From Humulus lupulus (lineage: Eukaryota; Streptophyta; Magnoliopsida; Rosales; Cannabaceae), in contig NC_084793.1 of the NCBI RefSeq assembly GCF_963169125.1, positions 217,336,652-217,400,651 on the forward strand: DNA of 64,000 nt, read 5' to 3'. A program made the position numbers and the translations under genes. Positions 12,183-24,935 of this stretch are shown piece after piece (within the stretch, counting starts at the first letter, position 1; every line of letters starts with the position of its first letter). Under the pieces are notes generated by a model. That model was given only the letters and a program-made list of their open reading frames with translations. It made no database searches and had not been told where the DNA came from.

Positions 12183-14184
12183 TGTAACGCCCTACTACCC
12201 AGGGACCGTTACATTGTGCATTTTAAATATTTACAACCATTTGGCCATAATCGTGTAACTAAATGTGATTACCAGTTTAGGGTTAAAATTTTGGTCAAGG
12301 ATACAACGTTTCACTAAAATGTATACTATATACATTGGGATCCCGAAAATATATTTTAAAGGTTAATTACAATAAAATATTTACAACCAACCGACCTAAG
12401 CGGCAAATTAGGGTTTAAACCTAGTTCCTCTTTCAACCCTTGGTCGTGGTGGTTGAGCAGCTGCATATGTACACATCGTCACCTAAGCTCTCCAACTCAA
12501 GGATGGTTCAACTTTCTTTTGCCTTTACCTGCACTACATAGCCAATACCATACGACCAGTGCTCAGTACTATTGTCGAACTTAACTAATGAGTCACAGCT
12601 TCACAATCAATACTGACACCATTGTTGTTCCCTTACTAATAAGTCAGTGCTTCCTCAATGAGGTAATGTAAATAGAGATGTATCATATGTCAAATATTCA
12701 GATATAAGGCATTTAGCATGCTTAATCAATAATCAGAAGCATAATTATAATCATGCACAATTACAGAGACTTAAGCTCTGATCAATCTCATATTCAACAT
12801 TCATGCCAAGCCCTCATCTCATGTATCTTATGCATCACATGCATCACATACTAGGTGCAGTTTTCTTACCTCTAGTTCGAGCGAGAAATAAGTTAAAAAC
12901 GACTCTTGAGAACGATCAATTGTTCGACTCCTTAGCGGTCACCTAGTCATAACCAAACATGGAATTCCATCAATAAAATCAACAATAAAAGGTTCATGAT
13001 CTAAACCTCGCTCCTGGGACCTCAAATCTTACAAACATGGTTAATGAATTCGATCCCGAGCCTTAAGAATTGAAACCCCGAGCCAAAAACCCTAAAAATT
13101 ACTCAAAAGAATACCCTGGAAAAACAGCATAGCGGTACAGCACTGCCCCCAGGCGCTATGGCACTACAGATTGGGTGTTGTAGCGCCAGAACCAGGGTGT
13201 TCCAGCTCTGGTTTTCCCCCCTTCAAGTTCTCCAAATTCCAAACTTCAAATGCTGATTCCAAACCACAATCAAACCCACAAATGAACCCAAAAACCAATT
13301 CTACAAGTCTTAGGCATCAAAACCCAATCAAACTTTCCCAAAAACTTCATTGAATTCCCAACTATCAAATATGAAATTCCAACTGAAAACAAACTGAAAA
13401 GAAGGGCATAAACCAGAGATTTCATGGCTGAATTTCTTACCTCAAACTCAGGATTAGACCCTCTTCAATGGCTGAACACAATCCTAAACCGTCAAGCCTT
13501 CATTCCCTAGCTTTAATCCTCAAATGGAGCTTCAAAATTTCAAAGGAAGAAGAAGTAAAAAAGATGATCGGGAGGAAGAGGATAGAAGCTCTATTTTTTG
13601 GTTCCTTTAATCCACAAACTTCCTATTTTGAATATATCCTTTGGTCAAAAGACCAAAATGCCCCTAGGTTAAATAATTTCCTTTAAAACTAGCAAGGGAA
13701 AAATCGTCCTTTCCCGTCTGTCTCGTTAATTATAATTAACGTCCTCCAATTCCTGTTACTCCCAATATTCTCAAATACTAATAAGTCATATCCCATTACC
13801 CTATAATTCCCAGTAATGTACTAATCATCAAATTACCCTAAGACTCACCCCGAACCCAGAAATTAACCCCGTTATGGCCAAACCGCTAACTTGCATTCAA
13901 AGATCATCTCATGCCGAATAGCTTGAACAAATCCACATTAGAATGTGGCCTCATTCATAATTCACCAACATGCATGAAAATATACAAATATGTCTTCAAT
14001 GGGCCAAATTACCAAAATGCCCTTATAATGAAAAGTGGACCCATGTGCATGCATTTATCATCATATAATAATATAACTCACATAATCATGCATATAATCA
14101 TTTAATGGAATAATAAATCAATTATGACTCTCCCGGCCTCCTAATCAAGACCCTAAGCCTTATTAGGAAATTTTGGTCATTACA
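12183..14184 (-). repeat. 5' LTR of element D (2002 bp)
   Basis: Plus-strand edges TGTAACGCCC at 12183 and GGTCATTACA ending at 14184. The outer 300 bp match the truncated 3' LTR at 7976-8280. A GC-rich block at 13125-13200 with GCGCTATGGC and TGTAGCGCC matches in kind the block in E's LTR. The site GGCCAAACCGCTAAC near 13880 shows the uninterrupted E target. Confidence 0.85.
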
Positions 14185-15030
14185 CAAGTGCTTATACTCT
14201 AACACTTGTGATGACTATGTCATATTAGTGTGTCTATATGCAGATGATATGTCAATTTTGAGAAATAACATAATAGGAATTATAGAAACAAAGTAGTCTA
14301 TATCTTCCGAATTTAAAATGAAAGACCTTGGAGAGGTGGATACCATTTTAGGTGTTAAAGTTAGAAGGAATAGTGGGGGGTTTTGTATTTATTCAAACCA
14401 AGTATGTTGAGAAAGTGTTGAAAAATTTGGTCATCTCAAAATCAAAGAGGCAAATACACCATTCGATTCATCACATTAAGTTTGAAAAGAATGAGGGAAG
14501 AGTGGTGACTCAATTGGAATATGCAAGTGAAATAGGAAGCCTAATGTACACTACTCATTGCACAAGAGTGAATATTGCATACGCGGTTAGTAAACATAGT
14601 AGGTTTACTAGAAATCTAAGTATCAAGCATTAGATGGTATTGAGAGAATTCTTTGATACCTTAAGGGTACCAAAGAGTATAGCCTTCACTCTACAAACTT
14701 TGTAATGATATTGGAAGGATATTCCGACACTAGTTGGAAATTGAGAGTGGGAGATAATCTCTCCACTACCGGTTGGGTGTTTACCCTTGGAGGAGGTGCA
14801 TTCTCATGGGGCTCCAAGAAGCAGACTTGTATATCGCAATCAACCATGGAATCCGAGTTTGTAGCTCTAGCGGCAACCGACAAAGAGGTCGAGTGGCTTA
14901 GGGATCTCATGTTGGATATCCCTTTAACCGCGAATATGGTATCAACAATTTCGATACATTGTGATAGCCAATCCACACTTGTTAAAGAATATAATAGTGT
15001 GTATAATGGAAAGTCTAGAAATATTAGTCT
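14185..15030 (+). pseudogene. Copia fragment J: end of RT and most of RNase H
   Basis: Plus strand. RT motif VCLYADDM (the YVDDM position) near 14235, then FKMKDLGEVDTILGVKV near 14315, then RNase H: GYSDTSWKL, GWVFTLGGGAFSWGSKKQTC, STMESEFVALAATDKE and IHCDSQ (the catalytic Asp/Glu/Asp positions) at 14715-14970. Frames shift around 14420-14700. The 5' part is cut off by element D at 14184. The RNase H continues at 17174 with SLRYEYVRQLIEDG after an insertion. Confidence 0.88.
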
Positions 15031-17173
15031 TGTTGTGATTAGTTAAATACCTGGTGAAATTGTTAAGACATGAAGAGGTGTAAAAACAATAATGATTTCA
15101 CTAAAGTCAACTTGTGAAAGTTAACTTTTGGTATAGGCATTTATAAATCATATTTTTTGTTGGTTTTTATAGATTTATATGATTTATAAATCTTCTTGTT
15201 GAACCAAGATTCTTCTGGATTCTTCTTGTGCGTGTAGCACAGTATTTGTGCACTGTGCTACACACCCACCCCATGCCAGGGAGGGTATGTGATTTTCCCA
15301 ATTTTTTTCATCATTATTTAAATACCAAAATTCTCAAAAATAAATTAATTCAAAACTAATTATATTTTTGTTAAATAAAATTATTAATTAATTCTCAATT
15401 AATTAATTACACATAATTATACAATAATTATGTTTAGTGCATAAAAAATATTTTACTTATCAAATAAGTCATTTTGCCCATTTTCGTATTTATATTTGTC
15501 AGTGTTTGTTTAAGCCATTTCGGGGACTATGGACCTATAACATTAAGCTCCATTAAATTAAAACTAAATAATTAAACTCTTTAATCATAATAGTTAATTT
15601 ATTAATTCTGATATTTCTCCACTATAAATTCAGAATTGAACTCTTTATGTTATAGATATACTTTTACAGAAATCTTATTTTAAGTTGTCCATTGATATAC
15701 CATCTTACAATAGTTCAACCGTCTAATTAATTAGTTCATAAATTAGAATGGAAGAATTACCATTTTACATTTCTAATTTACTTCTTATTTCTTAAGTACC
15801 ATTAATTCACTAGTGAATAATTAATCTATAATCTAATTATAGATTTGAGCTCAAAATCATTAAGTTCCAGAATTAACCCTGAAGGGAGCCAATATATGAT
15901 CTGTTAGGAAAGACTAGATTCCGTATTGTTGATACATGTTCCCAGCCATCCATGATATTAAATCTCCAAAACAAAAGTCATTAGCCTCAATCTATGAAGA
16001 GACATTAACGAATGAATCAAAAGATGTAATAAACATAAACAGGAGTTCATGAACACTCAGGATTTAGGTTGATCTATAAATGATCATCAGTTATGATATG
16101 AATTACAAATATTTATTATTAAATGGTTTTGGGATAAAGACTTTTATTCATATCGGTCCCTGTCATATATAATCATATTATATAAAGCACCTTTACCGAG
16201 ATGTCTTTCCACATCAATAATCTGAATCTAGATTATTTGTATCAACATGATACTCAGTAAACCGTACTTACAACTCTAATTAAAGAATTCCATAACTTCA
16301 ATTCGTTGTTGACTATTTTTATTCATTCACGTGATCTTAATTCTCTCGTACTAATACAAGATTACATTCTCAATAATGAAAATGGAATTTTTCTTATATT
16401 TACAAAAAAATTATCCAAACAATAATTTAATAATCTAAATATAACAACAATAGACCATTGTATTTATTTATTAATTGAAATAATAAATGTCTTTTACATG
16501 CTTTTAGGACATACTCCTAACATTTTTTTTGTCCAAAATGTTTATTTGAGTATATAAGAGTACCCAAGAAGTTTGGGAGCATTTGTGGATGTTTTGAGAC
16601 ATATTTTGGAGCACAAAGTTAGAGGCATTGGCAATGTGTCGCCCCATGGGAGGCAGTGCGTCACTTGGCCCTTGAAAAATGGCCAAGATGAACGAGGGGA
16701 TACATCTCCTGGTGCTAGGCGATGCATCGCCTGGGCTATCCGTACGTGTCCATACAGTTACTTGTTTTAGATCTAGAACTTAAATTTTAATGCTCTAATC
16801 TCATTGGTTGAGTCTAATGAGGGTCTTATACTATTTAAGGGTTTATATGAGTTAATTGGTGAATTGATCACTCACATCTCTCTCTCTCTCAAAAAGAAGA
16901 ACTCTTTCTCTCCCTCTCAAACTTTCAAGATTACTAATTTTCTCCAAGATCTTCATCAAGAAAGCTTGGCTTCCATAGAGAAGGCTAGGAATAGAGATTT
17001 TTGGACAAAAAATCAAGGTTTGTGTCAAGCCTTGCAAATTTTGTGGTTCACATAAATTCATAGGTTTGTGATTTTATGTTCTAATGGGTGTTCTTCAAGA
17101 AAGGTCTACTATAAACTTTGATCTCTTTATGAATATCACAAAACAAAGGTTGTTCATAGCCTAACCTCCAACA
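15031..17173 (+). mobile_element. Solo LTR H1 inserted in copia fragment J
   Basis: Begins TGTTGTGATTAG and ends CTCCAACA. It is flanked by AGTCT (15026-15030) and AATCT (17174-17178), a 5-bp duplication with one change. Removing it restores the copia RNase H frame across the junction (SRNI-SLRYEY). About 0.77 kb belongs to H1; the rest is a nested minus-strand LTR (15158-16522). A TATA-like TACTATTTAAGG at 16828 and a CT-rich run at 16879 fit an LTR promoter and leader. No internal domain is present. Confidence 0.75.
15158..16522 (-). mobile_element. Solo copia-type LTR (TGTTAGGA family) nested in H1
   Basis: The minus strand begins TGTTAGGAGTATGTCC at 16522 and ends in AACCAACA at 15158. 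TTTTT lies on both sides (15153-15157 and 16523-16527), a plausible though low-complexity target duplication. It is clearly homologous to the LTRs at 29487 (opposite orientation) and at 18962/32475, including the segment TTCACTAGTGAATAATTAAT. No coding sequence. Confidence 0.8.
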
Positions 17174-17320
17174 AATCTAAGATATGAATATGTGAGACAA
17201 TTGATTGAAGATGGAATCATATCGATCTCATATGTTAAGACGATTGAGAACTTACCGAATCCATTTACAAAACCTCTTGTGAGGGGTGCACTCTTAATGA
17301 TTACTACCCATGGATGATTA
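17174..17320 (+). pseudogene. Copia fragment J: C-terminus of RNase H
   Basis: The continuation of the RNase H interrupted at 15030: SLRYEYVRQLIEDGIISISY, then ENLPNPFTKPLVRGAL ending near 17290, in the usual order for copia pol ends (VRQLI...VADPLTKGL in relatives). No polypurine tract or LTR is recognisable after it. Confidence 0.8.
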
Positions 17321-18956
17321 CTTTAATATTAACGATTGGATTAAGATCAATGGTCCATATTTATAGTTGTCAATTAAAATTTCTAAAAATAAATTTTGAT
17401 TTTTTCAAATTTTTGGAAGGGTTACCTGAAGCAAAACGTGTATTTATTATGAAAATATAATATTGTAAACATTTCACTTTTCAAATACATGTAAATTTAT
17501 AAATATAGCTAGTGTCTCTCATTGGTTGGAAACAACATTAATTATGTCAAAAAAAATAACTAAATTCGAAATTAATGTAGAAAAAAAATATTTACCTATT
17601 GGTGACTTGCTATACCAAGTCACTATGTTAGCACATCATCATAATTATTAGTACCCATCGAGACGTCTTTCATATATATATATGATTAAAGTATTGTAAA
17701 ATATTAAAAGACCAAAATAGATGTCATATTTATTTTATTATATCAAAACAAATTTACATATACTAATATACTGGATAGATTTTAATATAAATATTGTATT
17801 TATTTAAACATGTTAAAAATTTTATTTTTTTATTTTTTTTTCTAAAACATGAAATTGACATGTGTTTGATAAATTATATATAATTTAAAAATACAATGAG
17901 ATTCAAAATTAATATTTTATTTTATAATAAACTCTATATTTATGTGGTTTTTTTATTTAAAATAATTACTAAAATAAAAAAAAATTTAAAAATATCTAAT
18001 AAATATATATTATAAAAATATTTTTTGAAGAAAATAAAAATTATTTAAGATTTAAATATTTTTTTACTACCATATTAATTTATTTTAAATATTTTTATTT
18101 TGAATAATATATAATTAAAAAGTAAATATATTTAGATAAAAAAAATACATTTACTCCAAAGTTTTCTCAAAAACCTACTTTTAGAAAAAGTAAAATGTTG
18201 GGTTGTGCCAGCTTTAGCTTTTAGTTGTAGCTTTCGCATAAATTCTTTAATAAGCTGTTTTCTGACTGTTTACCAAACACATTTTATTGCACAACTTTTT
18301 CAAAAAGCAATTTTTAGATTTTCTAAAAGCTTTCCCAAACAAGCCCAAAGTCTATTTGGTGGACTAGACACTCCACTTGTACTTCCAAATGAACTCTTAC
18401 ATGTCTTTTGTCTTGATTGTGGCTCAAATATATTGTCTACATATATAATATTAAATTTTTATTATAATAAATAGGATTCTTCCATCTAAAACTAATACTA
18501 CTTTCAAATTGTACCTCTCGAATTTTTCTGCTTGTTAAAAATTCCCTCTAAATATGCCTGTTACTGATTTGTAGGACTTCTGCTAGTTCTCATCCAATGT
18601 GGCTAATAGAAAAATGATTTGGTACTTTGGACACTAACGTGGCAAACCTTGTGTACAATTTAATTAAAACATTGATTTAAATAAAAAATATATTTTGAAA
18701 GATTAAAATATCAAAAATAATAATGTAAAAATCATTTTTAACAATAATTACTTATTTAAAATTAATTTTACAATTTTTTAAATTAAATTAAAGTTAAAAA
18801 TATTATCAAATATTAAGAACAAAAACCTAACATTAGTCTTTCTTCTTCTTCTTCTTTTTCTTCGTGCAAGTGCAATGGTGAGAGACAAAGTTGGATCTCG
18901 ACGACAGATCTAGGTTTATGCAGCCATACTTGAAGGCTCGCAACTGGATTAGGGCT
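17321..18956. other. AT-rich spacer without recognisable genes
   Basis: Very AT-rich DNA with poly(T) runs. An 8-bp perfect hairpin, GTGACTTG...CAAGTCAC, lies at 17602-17623. A stretch at 18200-18350 with AAAAGCTTTCCCAAACAAGCCC resembles a decayed hAT-type MITE end, but no target duplication is visible. A (CTT)n run at 18838-18860 precedes solo LTR K. No open frame resembles a known protein. Confidence 0.6.
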
Positions 18957-18961
18957 TGAAG

Positions 18962-20269
18962 TGTTGGTATTAATTGAGGAAAATAAGAATACACAGCGGA
19001 ATAGGATCTTTTTAAAAATTTATTAATACCAGCCAGTATCATACATATATAGATATATTAAATAACACATAAAAGGAATAGCAATTACCTTTCGTAGCCT
19101 ATCAAGTGCCCTTGTATCTTTACGTATAAATCAACGATCTTCCATTCTTTTCTGAAAGCTCACTCCTTAGCCTTCCAAGTCAATCCTTAAACACACAAGG
19201 ATGTGTGTGGGCATGTAGGATTCAAATGTTGATTTAGAACTCTTTAGATGTACTCAGCATATAAGAGCTAGAGAGGTTTGAGAAGAGAGAGGCTATAGAA
19301 ATTTCTAGATTTCAGGTTTAGGAAATTCTATAGTTTATTTTCTTAGAGAGAATCTAACAATCAAAACAACTTATTAAACTTCTTCTTAAAAGAATTGCTT
19401 CCTTTCAGGTTTATAAAGATAATTAACTAATGTTATTAATCTCTTTCACTTAAAATAAATTTGATTGGTTATAACTTATTTAATTATTTAATTTAAATCA
19501 TATTCAAAAAGTAATAATTAATTATATTTAAATAAACAAATTAATTTAAAATTCAAAATTCAAAATGCAGTGAGTGTCGCGTGAGCCACTCTCTCTCATT
19601 CGCTGATTTTCTCATTTGTTTATTTAATTAATATTTAAGATAATATATCTTTCCCAAAATAAATATTAGTTAATTCAAAATTAATTTTATTTTAAAATAT
19701 CAATTTTAAATAAATAAATAAGTATCTTATAATAGGATAATTGTTAATCTATCTTTATCTTAATCCAAACATGATTAATATTTATTTTAACATATAGTTT
19801 TTCAAAATAAAAATTATATAGTTAAATAATTAATTAATTCATAATTTATCAATTTCCCATAATTATCACATAATTATTTCCTTGCCCCAGAAAATTAATT
19901 CATTTGAAATTTAGTTATTCTCTCTACAAATCTTCCTTATGACATCATTACCCTTGATAATGTAGGACAGAGGAGACTTGGGAACCATGGACATATAATA
20001 CGAAGCTCTAATAAACCAAATTATTAATTAAACTATTTCATGTAATAATCTTATTTATTAATTCCATGATTACTCCGCTGTAAATATGGAGTATTTATAG
20101 AATTATATTTACAGAGTTTTCTTTGTAGTCCGTTGATATAACCAATAAATGTAGTTTTGTCCTCCAATTATTTATTCATTAATTAGATCTATCAAATTTA
20201 CCATTTTATTGTTTTAATTAACTCCTGTTCCTTAAGTACCATAAATTCACTAGTGAATAATTAATCTAT
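18962..20269 (-). mobile_element. Solo copia-type LTR K, left half
   Basis: This is the 3' half of a minus-strand LTR of the TGTTAGGA family, from TGTTGGTATTAATT at 18962 to TTCACTAGTGAATAATTAATCTAT, where Tat element B interrupts it. The right half resumes at 32475 with TAATCTATAATC. The outer flanks are TGAAG (18957-18961) and GGAAG (33155-33159), a likely 5-bp target duplication with one mismatch. No open frame. Confidence 0.83.
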
Positions 20270-21106
20270 TGACGTTGTTTTTTGTCAACTTAGAAACGAA
20301 GAGCGATTAAAAAAAAAATACCAGAAGAGACAAACAATAAAAGACATGATTTTTACATGGTTCAGCAGTTAAAATCTACCTAGTCCACAAGTCGGTGTTA
20401 TTCAATTTTTGGAATTTTCTCAAAGCTTTTCTAGAAGCAATTTTACAACGTCTTCCCCATACAAATTTGTCCCTCTCCACAAATGAATTGTTCCATGCTA
20501 TTTATGGAGTGGTTTACAGAATATCTCTCCTCACATTTCGGGGAGTTATTATTCAAATCACAAATTAAATATAATTAAATGCATATAATTATACAATACG
20601 CGTATAAATCCAATGATATTTGGGATTTTACAACACATTACAATTAATCCCACATATATAGGGATTTTAAAACAGTAACTATGTTCACACTAGGCTATCG
20701 ACCTCGAATAATCAAACGCCTCCGAGATCGACCGACCATCACTAGCTCGCTACCTTGATTCACCTTTGTCTTAACAAGAGACTTTGTTAAGATTACACCT
20801 TCCCAAGCTCACAACACCTAGGCTCGAGCCGTCTTGTCTGATTGCAAAAATTAAACCAGGAGATTTATACAAGTGTTGAACCCCTGTCATTGTAACTTCG
20901 AGCTCAACTTGTAACCTCGGAACACCTTCGCGATCACGTAGCTCCGAGCTGACCGATCCCGACGTCGTCGTTTTAGTACTCAATGAGACCGTCCTTGACT
21001 CTCTCATTAATGTTGATTGTATGATGAATTTTCTTATTTCGAGCTTACACCTTACGAGCCTTTGCTTCGGGATCAAAAATTCTATTCTTGAATTTTGGGT
21101 GTAACA
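20270..21106 (-). repeat. 3' LTR of element B (837 bp)
   Basis: The plus-strand reading is TGACGTTGTT ... GGGTGTAACA. The last 108 bp match the remnant at 32367-32474, and the whole matches in type the solo LTR at 38379-39172. The next bases (21107-21124) give the minus-strand purine-rich CTTTTGAGGCGGTAAAAT, which fits the polypurine tract and fixes the orientation. Confidence 0.85.
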
Positions 21107-22110
21107 TTTTACCGCCTCAAAAGTATTAGTTCGAATCCTATGAGATGGAAACTTTTGAACTGCAACCTCCAAAAATCGAGCCACCTACCACACTCGAGTG
21201 TGGACATGTGTCTGTCATGGATTGTGTTGTCAGAGTACTTGGGTACTCCTTTCACCTGCCCACGTCTTTTCGTATCTCAGCTTTTTGCCACCAATGGTAT
21301 ATTCGTATCCCATCCGTTAGATCGAATTCCAAATCAAGCCAAGGGCCTAGATCAATCCAACCTTTACTATCCTCTGGGGTTTATTAATATACCCACTTCA
21401 CCTTCTTCATTTCACTTTCTTTCCATTTTCTAGAGAAAAAACACGAACCAGAGAAAAGAGAAAAACCCATAACTTTTATGTGCATGTTTTCTAAACTGAA
21501 GAGACAGGATATTTACGTGCCCCCGCTCCTTCAGTCGACAATTTCATCATACCCACAAACAAAATTGTGTAAGTTCACACTCTTCCTTATGTTATTTACG
21601 TGCTTCTTCTGTACCGTGAACATATTTACTAGTTTTTCACTATTTTTATAGGGATATTTGACCGATATTAGGCAAACCCATGATCCAAAGTATTGTAATG
21701 CAATCAAAATCATGGTTTTAGACCCAAATTTCTTAGTGTAAAAATGCAAAAATGGGGTTTTTCTAGTCAGGGAGAGTTCTGTGTAACCTAAGTAATAAAG
21801 GATTTTGATTTAGGGTTTTAAATGTATGAATCCCAAAAATATCACATTTTTGGGTAGCTGTCAGCTTTTCTCCTGAAAATCCAGGATCCTTAAAACTGAT
21901 ATCCACTTCCCCCCTCTCTCGTGTGAGTACACGCTCGAAGGCCAAACTTTTCAATAGTTCGGGACTCACCTTCAAACTCATCCTACCCTTTCAAGACTTC
22001 AGTCTCGATTGAGGTTTGTTCATGATCTCGGACTTTCAAGCTCGAATCACTAAAACTATATTTTCTGTAATTTTCTGCATGCCTGGTCCTCACCCTTTTC
22101 TTTCTTGTTA

Positions 22111-24935
22111 GATGTCGCAGAACTCTAAGAATCGGTGGGGGTCAGAGCTTGCAATCCCCTATTCTCCATCAAATCCTAGCCCAAAATCACCCTTCACTCG
22201 GAACCAATGCCTAATACGTGAGTATCGGGAGAGGTGTGAATAAGAAGACATCTGAGATCACTTCCGACACCAGATAGACGAGGTCGAGGAGAAGAAGAGG
22301 AAAATACTCCAGGTCGCAGTCTACCCAGTTCTAGATCCTGAGATCAGACCCGTCCCTCGCGATCTAAAACTCAAAGTCACCATTGTTTTTGAGCCTGTTG
22401 TTCTTTCATTCTCGTTGATGGGAGATCCTTCGAGCCGCTCGTCTACCTCACAAGCTGCTTCAATTCCAACCTCAAGGGAGGAATTCTTCGAGGCCGAACA
22501 CTACTGGAGCTTAGTCACATGCACGATCCAAATATCTGACTTGCTAGCCTACCATGGCTTGAAACTCTCAGGCGCTCTAATGTGTCATCCTACAACCTCG
22601 AGTGAGCAGAGCTGCTTTTCCCTCGGAGATGGCAATCCCGACAACAAAATCAAGCTCACCACATGGAGTCGCGAGCACATGAGGGCAGGGGCTCTGCTCC
22701 CCCTAAAGTCCTACTTCAAGGAATTTCTAGACATTGTTGGACTCGCTCCCTTCCAACTCCAGAATAACTGTTATAGGGTCCTCTCGACCCTTAAATCGTT
22801 ATATCATGAGCTGATGCGGGAAGGACCCTCACCTCAAGAGATTTTATATCTCTTTTACCTCAAGGGCAATCCCTCTCAAGCTGGGGGAGGAGACGGCTTC
22901 TACTACCTCTCAAGCTCGCGTTCTTCTGGACATGCCCAGCCATTCCCTAAATTTCAAGCTCGCATTCTTCTGGAAGGATGGCCTCACCCCTTCGAAGTTT
23001 TACTCCTTCCAACGCATTCGTAAGTGCTCTTAAGCATAACCTTCTTTCTTTTTCACCAAATCATAAGGCTCGAAAGTCTAATGTTAAACTATTTCTACAG
23101 CCAACTATCACCATCCTACTCCTACTGACTGGATGGTGTTACATAAGGCAGCTTTTTTCCAACTACCTTATGGACGATGATCGTTGTTGTATCTTCTCCA
23201 CGAAGAGTGACTTCGAGCCTGCGGCCTTTTGGAGGAAGGCTAGTCAACCGATGACTCAGCCTACCACAAATACTTCCGGTGGGATCACGTGTCGCTTCCT
23301 ACCAACAAGCTTCCTCCCAGGAGGAGATCTTCGAGCTCGCGGGCTCACTCCCCTACAGCTCACTGTAATGACCATCCTGCTTCGGGAAACGAAGCTCAAG
23401 ACGAAGCTTCACCGAGCTCGGGCAGATGAGGTAAAGTTATGCTTAGCTCCAAAATGTGGTCACTTTCCTTACTTAAGCACAAACCCAACACCATAATCCT
23501 TTTGCCAAACCCTAGGGATACTTTTTACGTTTGGTCTTGGGTAGATTATAGGGTGCATAGGTTCAATAGTTGGCTAGGCCCATTTCAAACCATGTATAGT
23601 CTAGATGAGGTCTAGGATGGGGTCTCCATTCAATATGAGACCAATATACATTGGGACCTCTCGAGGCTAACCCCTACTTATAGAGAAGGGAATCCCCCAG
23701 CATCCTCGGAGGATAGAGGAATTACTTGGTTGCCAAGCTCAAGCTCGATAGAGAGTACTAGTTAGGTTTCTTTTCTCCTTATTTTTGCTTCTTTCAGTGG
23801 CTTAGGCTTGTACACTGAACTATAACTTGTGTATTTTGCAGGCAATATGGACTCCGACCTAGACAATGTGCTCAGCCGCCGTTCGGGACCCAAGGGAAGG
23901 AAATGCACATGGGCATCTCAAAGAGGGGGTGTCCCTCCAAAGTCCTGAAGAAATTTGAGGTGACTCCTCTTGCCTCGGATATTAAAGGCTCAAACCAGGT
24001 GACCATCCCTATATTCGAGGTCAGGGTCACTACTAAAGTTGAGCCAGTGGCACCCGTAGATCCCTTGCCTCCTTCGATCCAAGCTCCCCAACAACCTACT
24101 CCTGCCCCAAAGAAACAAATCCCCACCTTGGAACGTGTTCCATCGATCTCAACCAGTGTCCCCGAATATGTGGTCGATCAAGCTGCGGGATCGCATGGAT
24201 TCAATTTGGGCTCGGAAGTCTTATCCCGATTCGTCCAAATTCTTAACAACCTTGGTGCTCCCCAATGGCAGTTTCTTACCTCCTGACGTGACACAAATAC
24301 CATCTTCAACAAGGGCAGCGAGCTCTTTTCCTCGGTAAGTCATTTTACTCTAACGTTGCTTATACAAATTTATCTTGTATGCTTAATAACTCATATTTGT
24401 TTTTTTATACAGGCTTTCGCTTCGTTCGTTCAACATAATTTCAAGTTGAACAATGATGTTTCTGCGAGCCGAGCGTACGCTCAAAAGTCCAAGAACCTCC
24501 AACTAAAGCTTGCTGATGAGCTCAAAGCTGCGACGTTGAAGGTGTCCGAACTCGAATCGAGGCCGGAGGCTGCCTTGGAATCTACCCAAAAGGTGTCCGA
24601 CCTCGAGTCAACAATGGCGGTGACTTTGAAAGAATTCGAGGCCAAGAACTCCGAAATCAAGGAGAAAGACTCCAAAATCAAGGAACTTCAAGAAGTCAAC
24701 GCCAAACTAGAGGAGGACGAGGAGTTCAAGAAGAAGAAGGATCATGTCGTTGACATGGTGATGTATCATATTTAGGTCAACAACCTCGAGCTTGACACCA
24801 TTTTCTTCGACACCCTCGAGGCCGAGTTTATTGAGAGATGGCAGGCTCACCTCGATGAAGAAGATGCCATGGCTGAGGTCGAAGAGACAGTGGGAGCGTC
24901 CGGAGCTGCCAAAAGGAATGTGCCTGCTCCGTGAG
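22111..24935 (+). pseudogene. Antisense (extra) ORF of element B, intron-containing
   Basis: Plus-strand gene opposite to gag-pol. ATG at 22111 follows TTTCTTGTTAG, a possible 3' splice site. The N-terminal domain (22415-23020) includes TTWSREHMRAGALLPLKSYF, then FQLQNNCYRVLSTLKSLYHEL and LYLFYLKGNPSQ. The matching gene in element C shares this domain. Likely introns: 23020-23100 (GTAAGT...CTACAG), one ending TTTTGCAG at about 23842, and 24333-24413 (GTAAGTC...ATACAG). The last exon (24414-24935) is a strong coiled coil (KVSELESR, KEKDSKIKELQ) ending LEAEFIERWQAHLDEEDAM. Some shifts and one stop (24773) suggest decay. Function unknown; antisense ORFs are known in the Tat lineage. Confidence 0.7.

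Larger units (their letters stand above)
7976..14184 (-). mobile_element. Tekay/Del-like Ty3/gypsy element D
   Basis: Minus-strand element with a 5' LTR at 12183-14184, a primer-binding site, decayed gag and pol, a polypurine tract and the first 305 bp of the 3' LTR (8280 down to 7976), where element E interrupts it. The interior is only 3.9 kb, shorter than a complete Tekay element, and pol has internal deletions. To the right of 14184 the sequence is a copia fragment (J), so D inserted into J. Confidence 0.85.

Noticed and set aside
18200..18350. hAT-type MITE
   Set aside because: One end resembles a known MITE terminus (AAAAGCTTTCCCAAACAAGCCC) but I cannot find matching inverted ends or an 8-bp duplication.
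20771..21433. Overlapping open frames at the element B LTR border
   Set aside because: They cross the LTR/polypurine junction and have no conserved counterpart in element C or the solo LTR at 38379.
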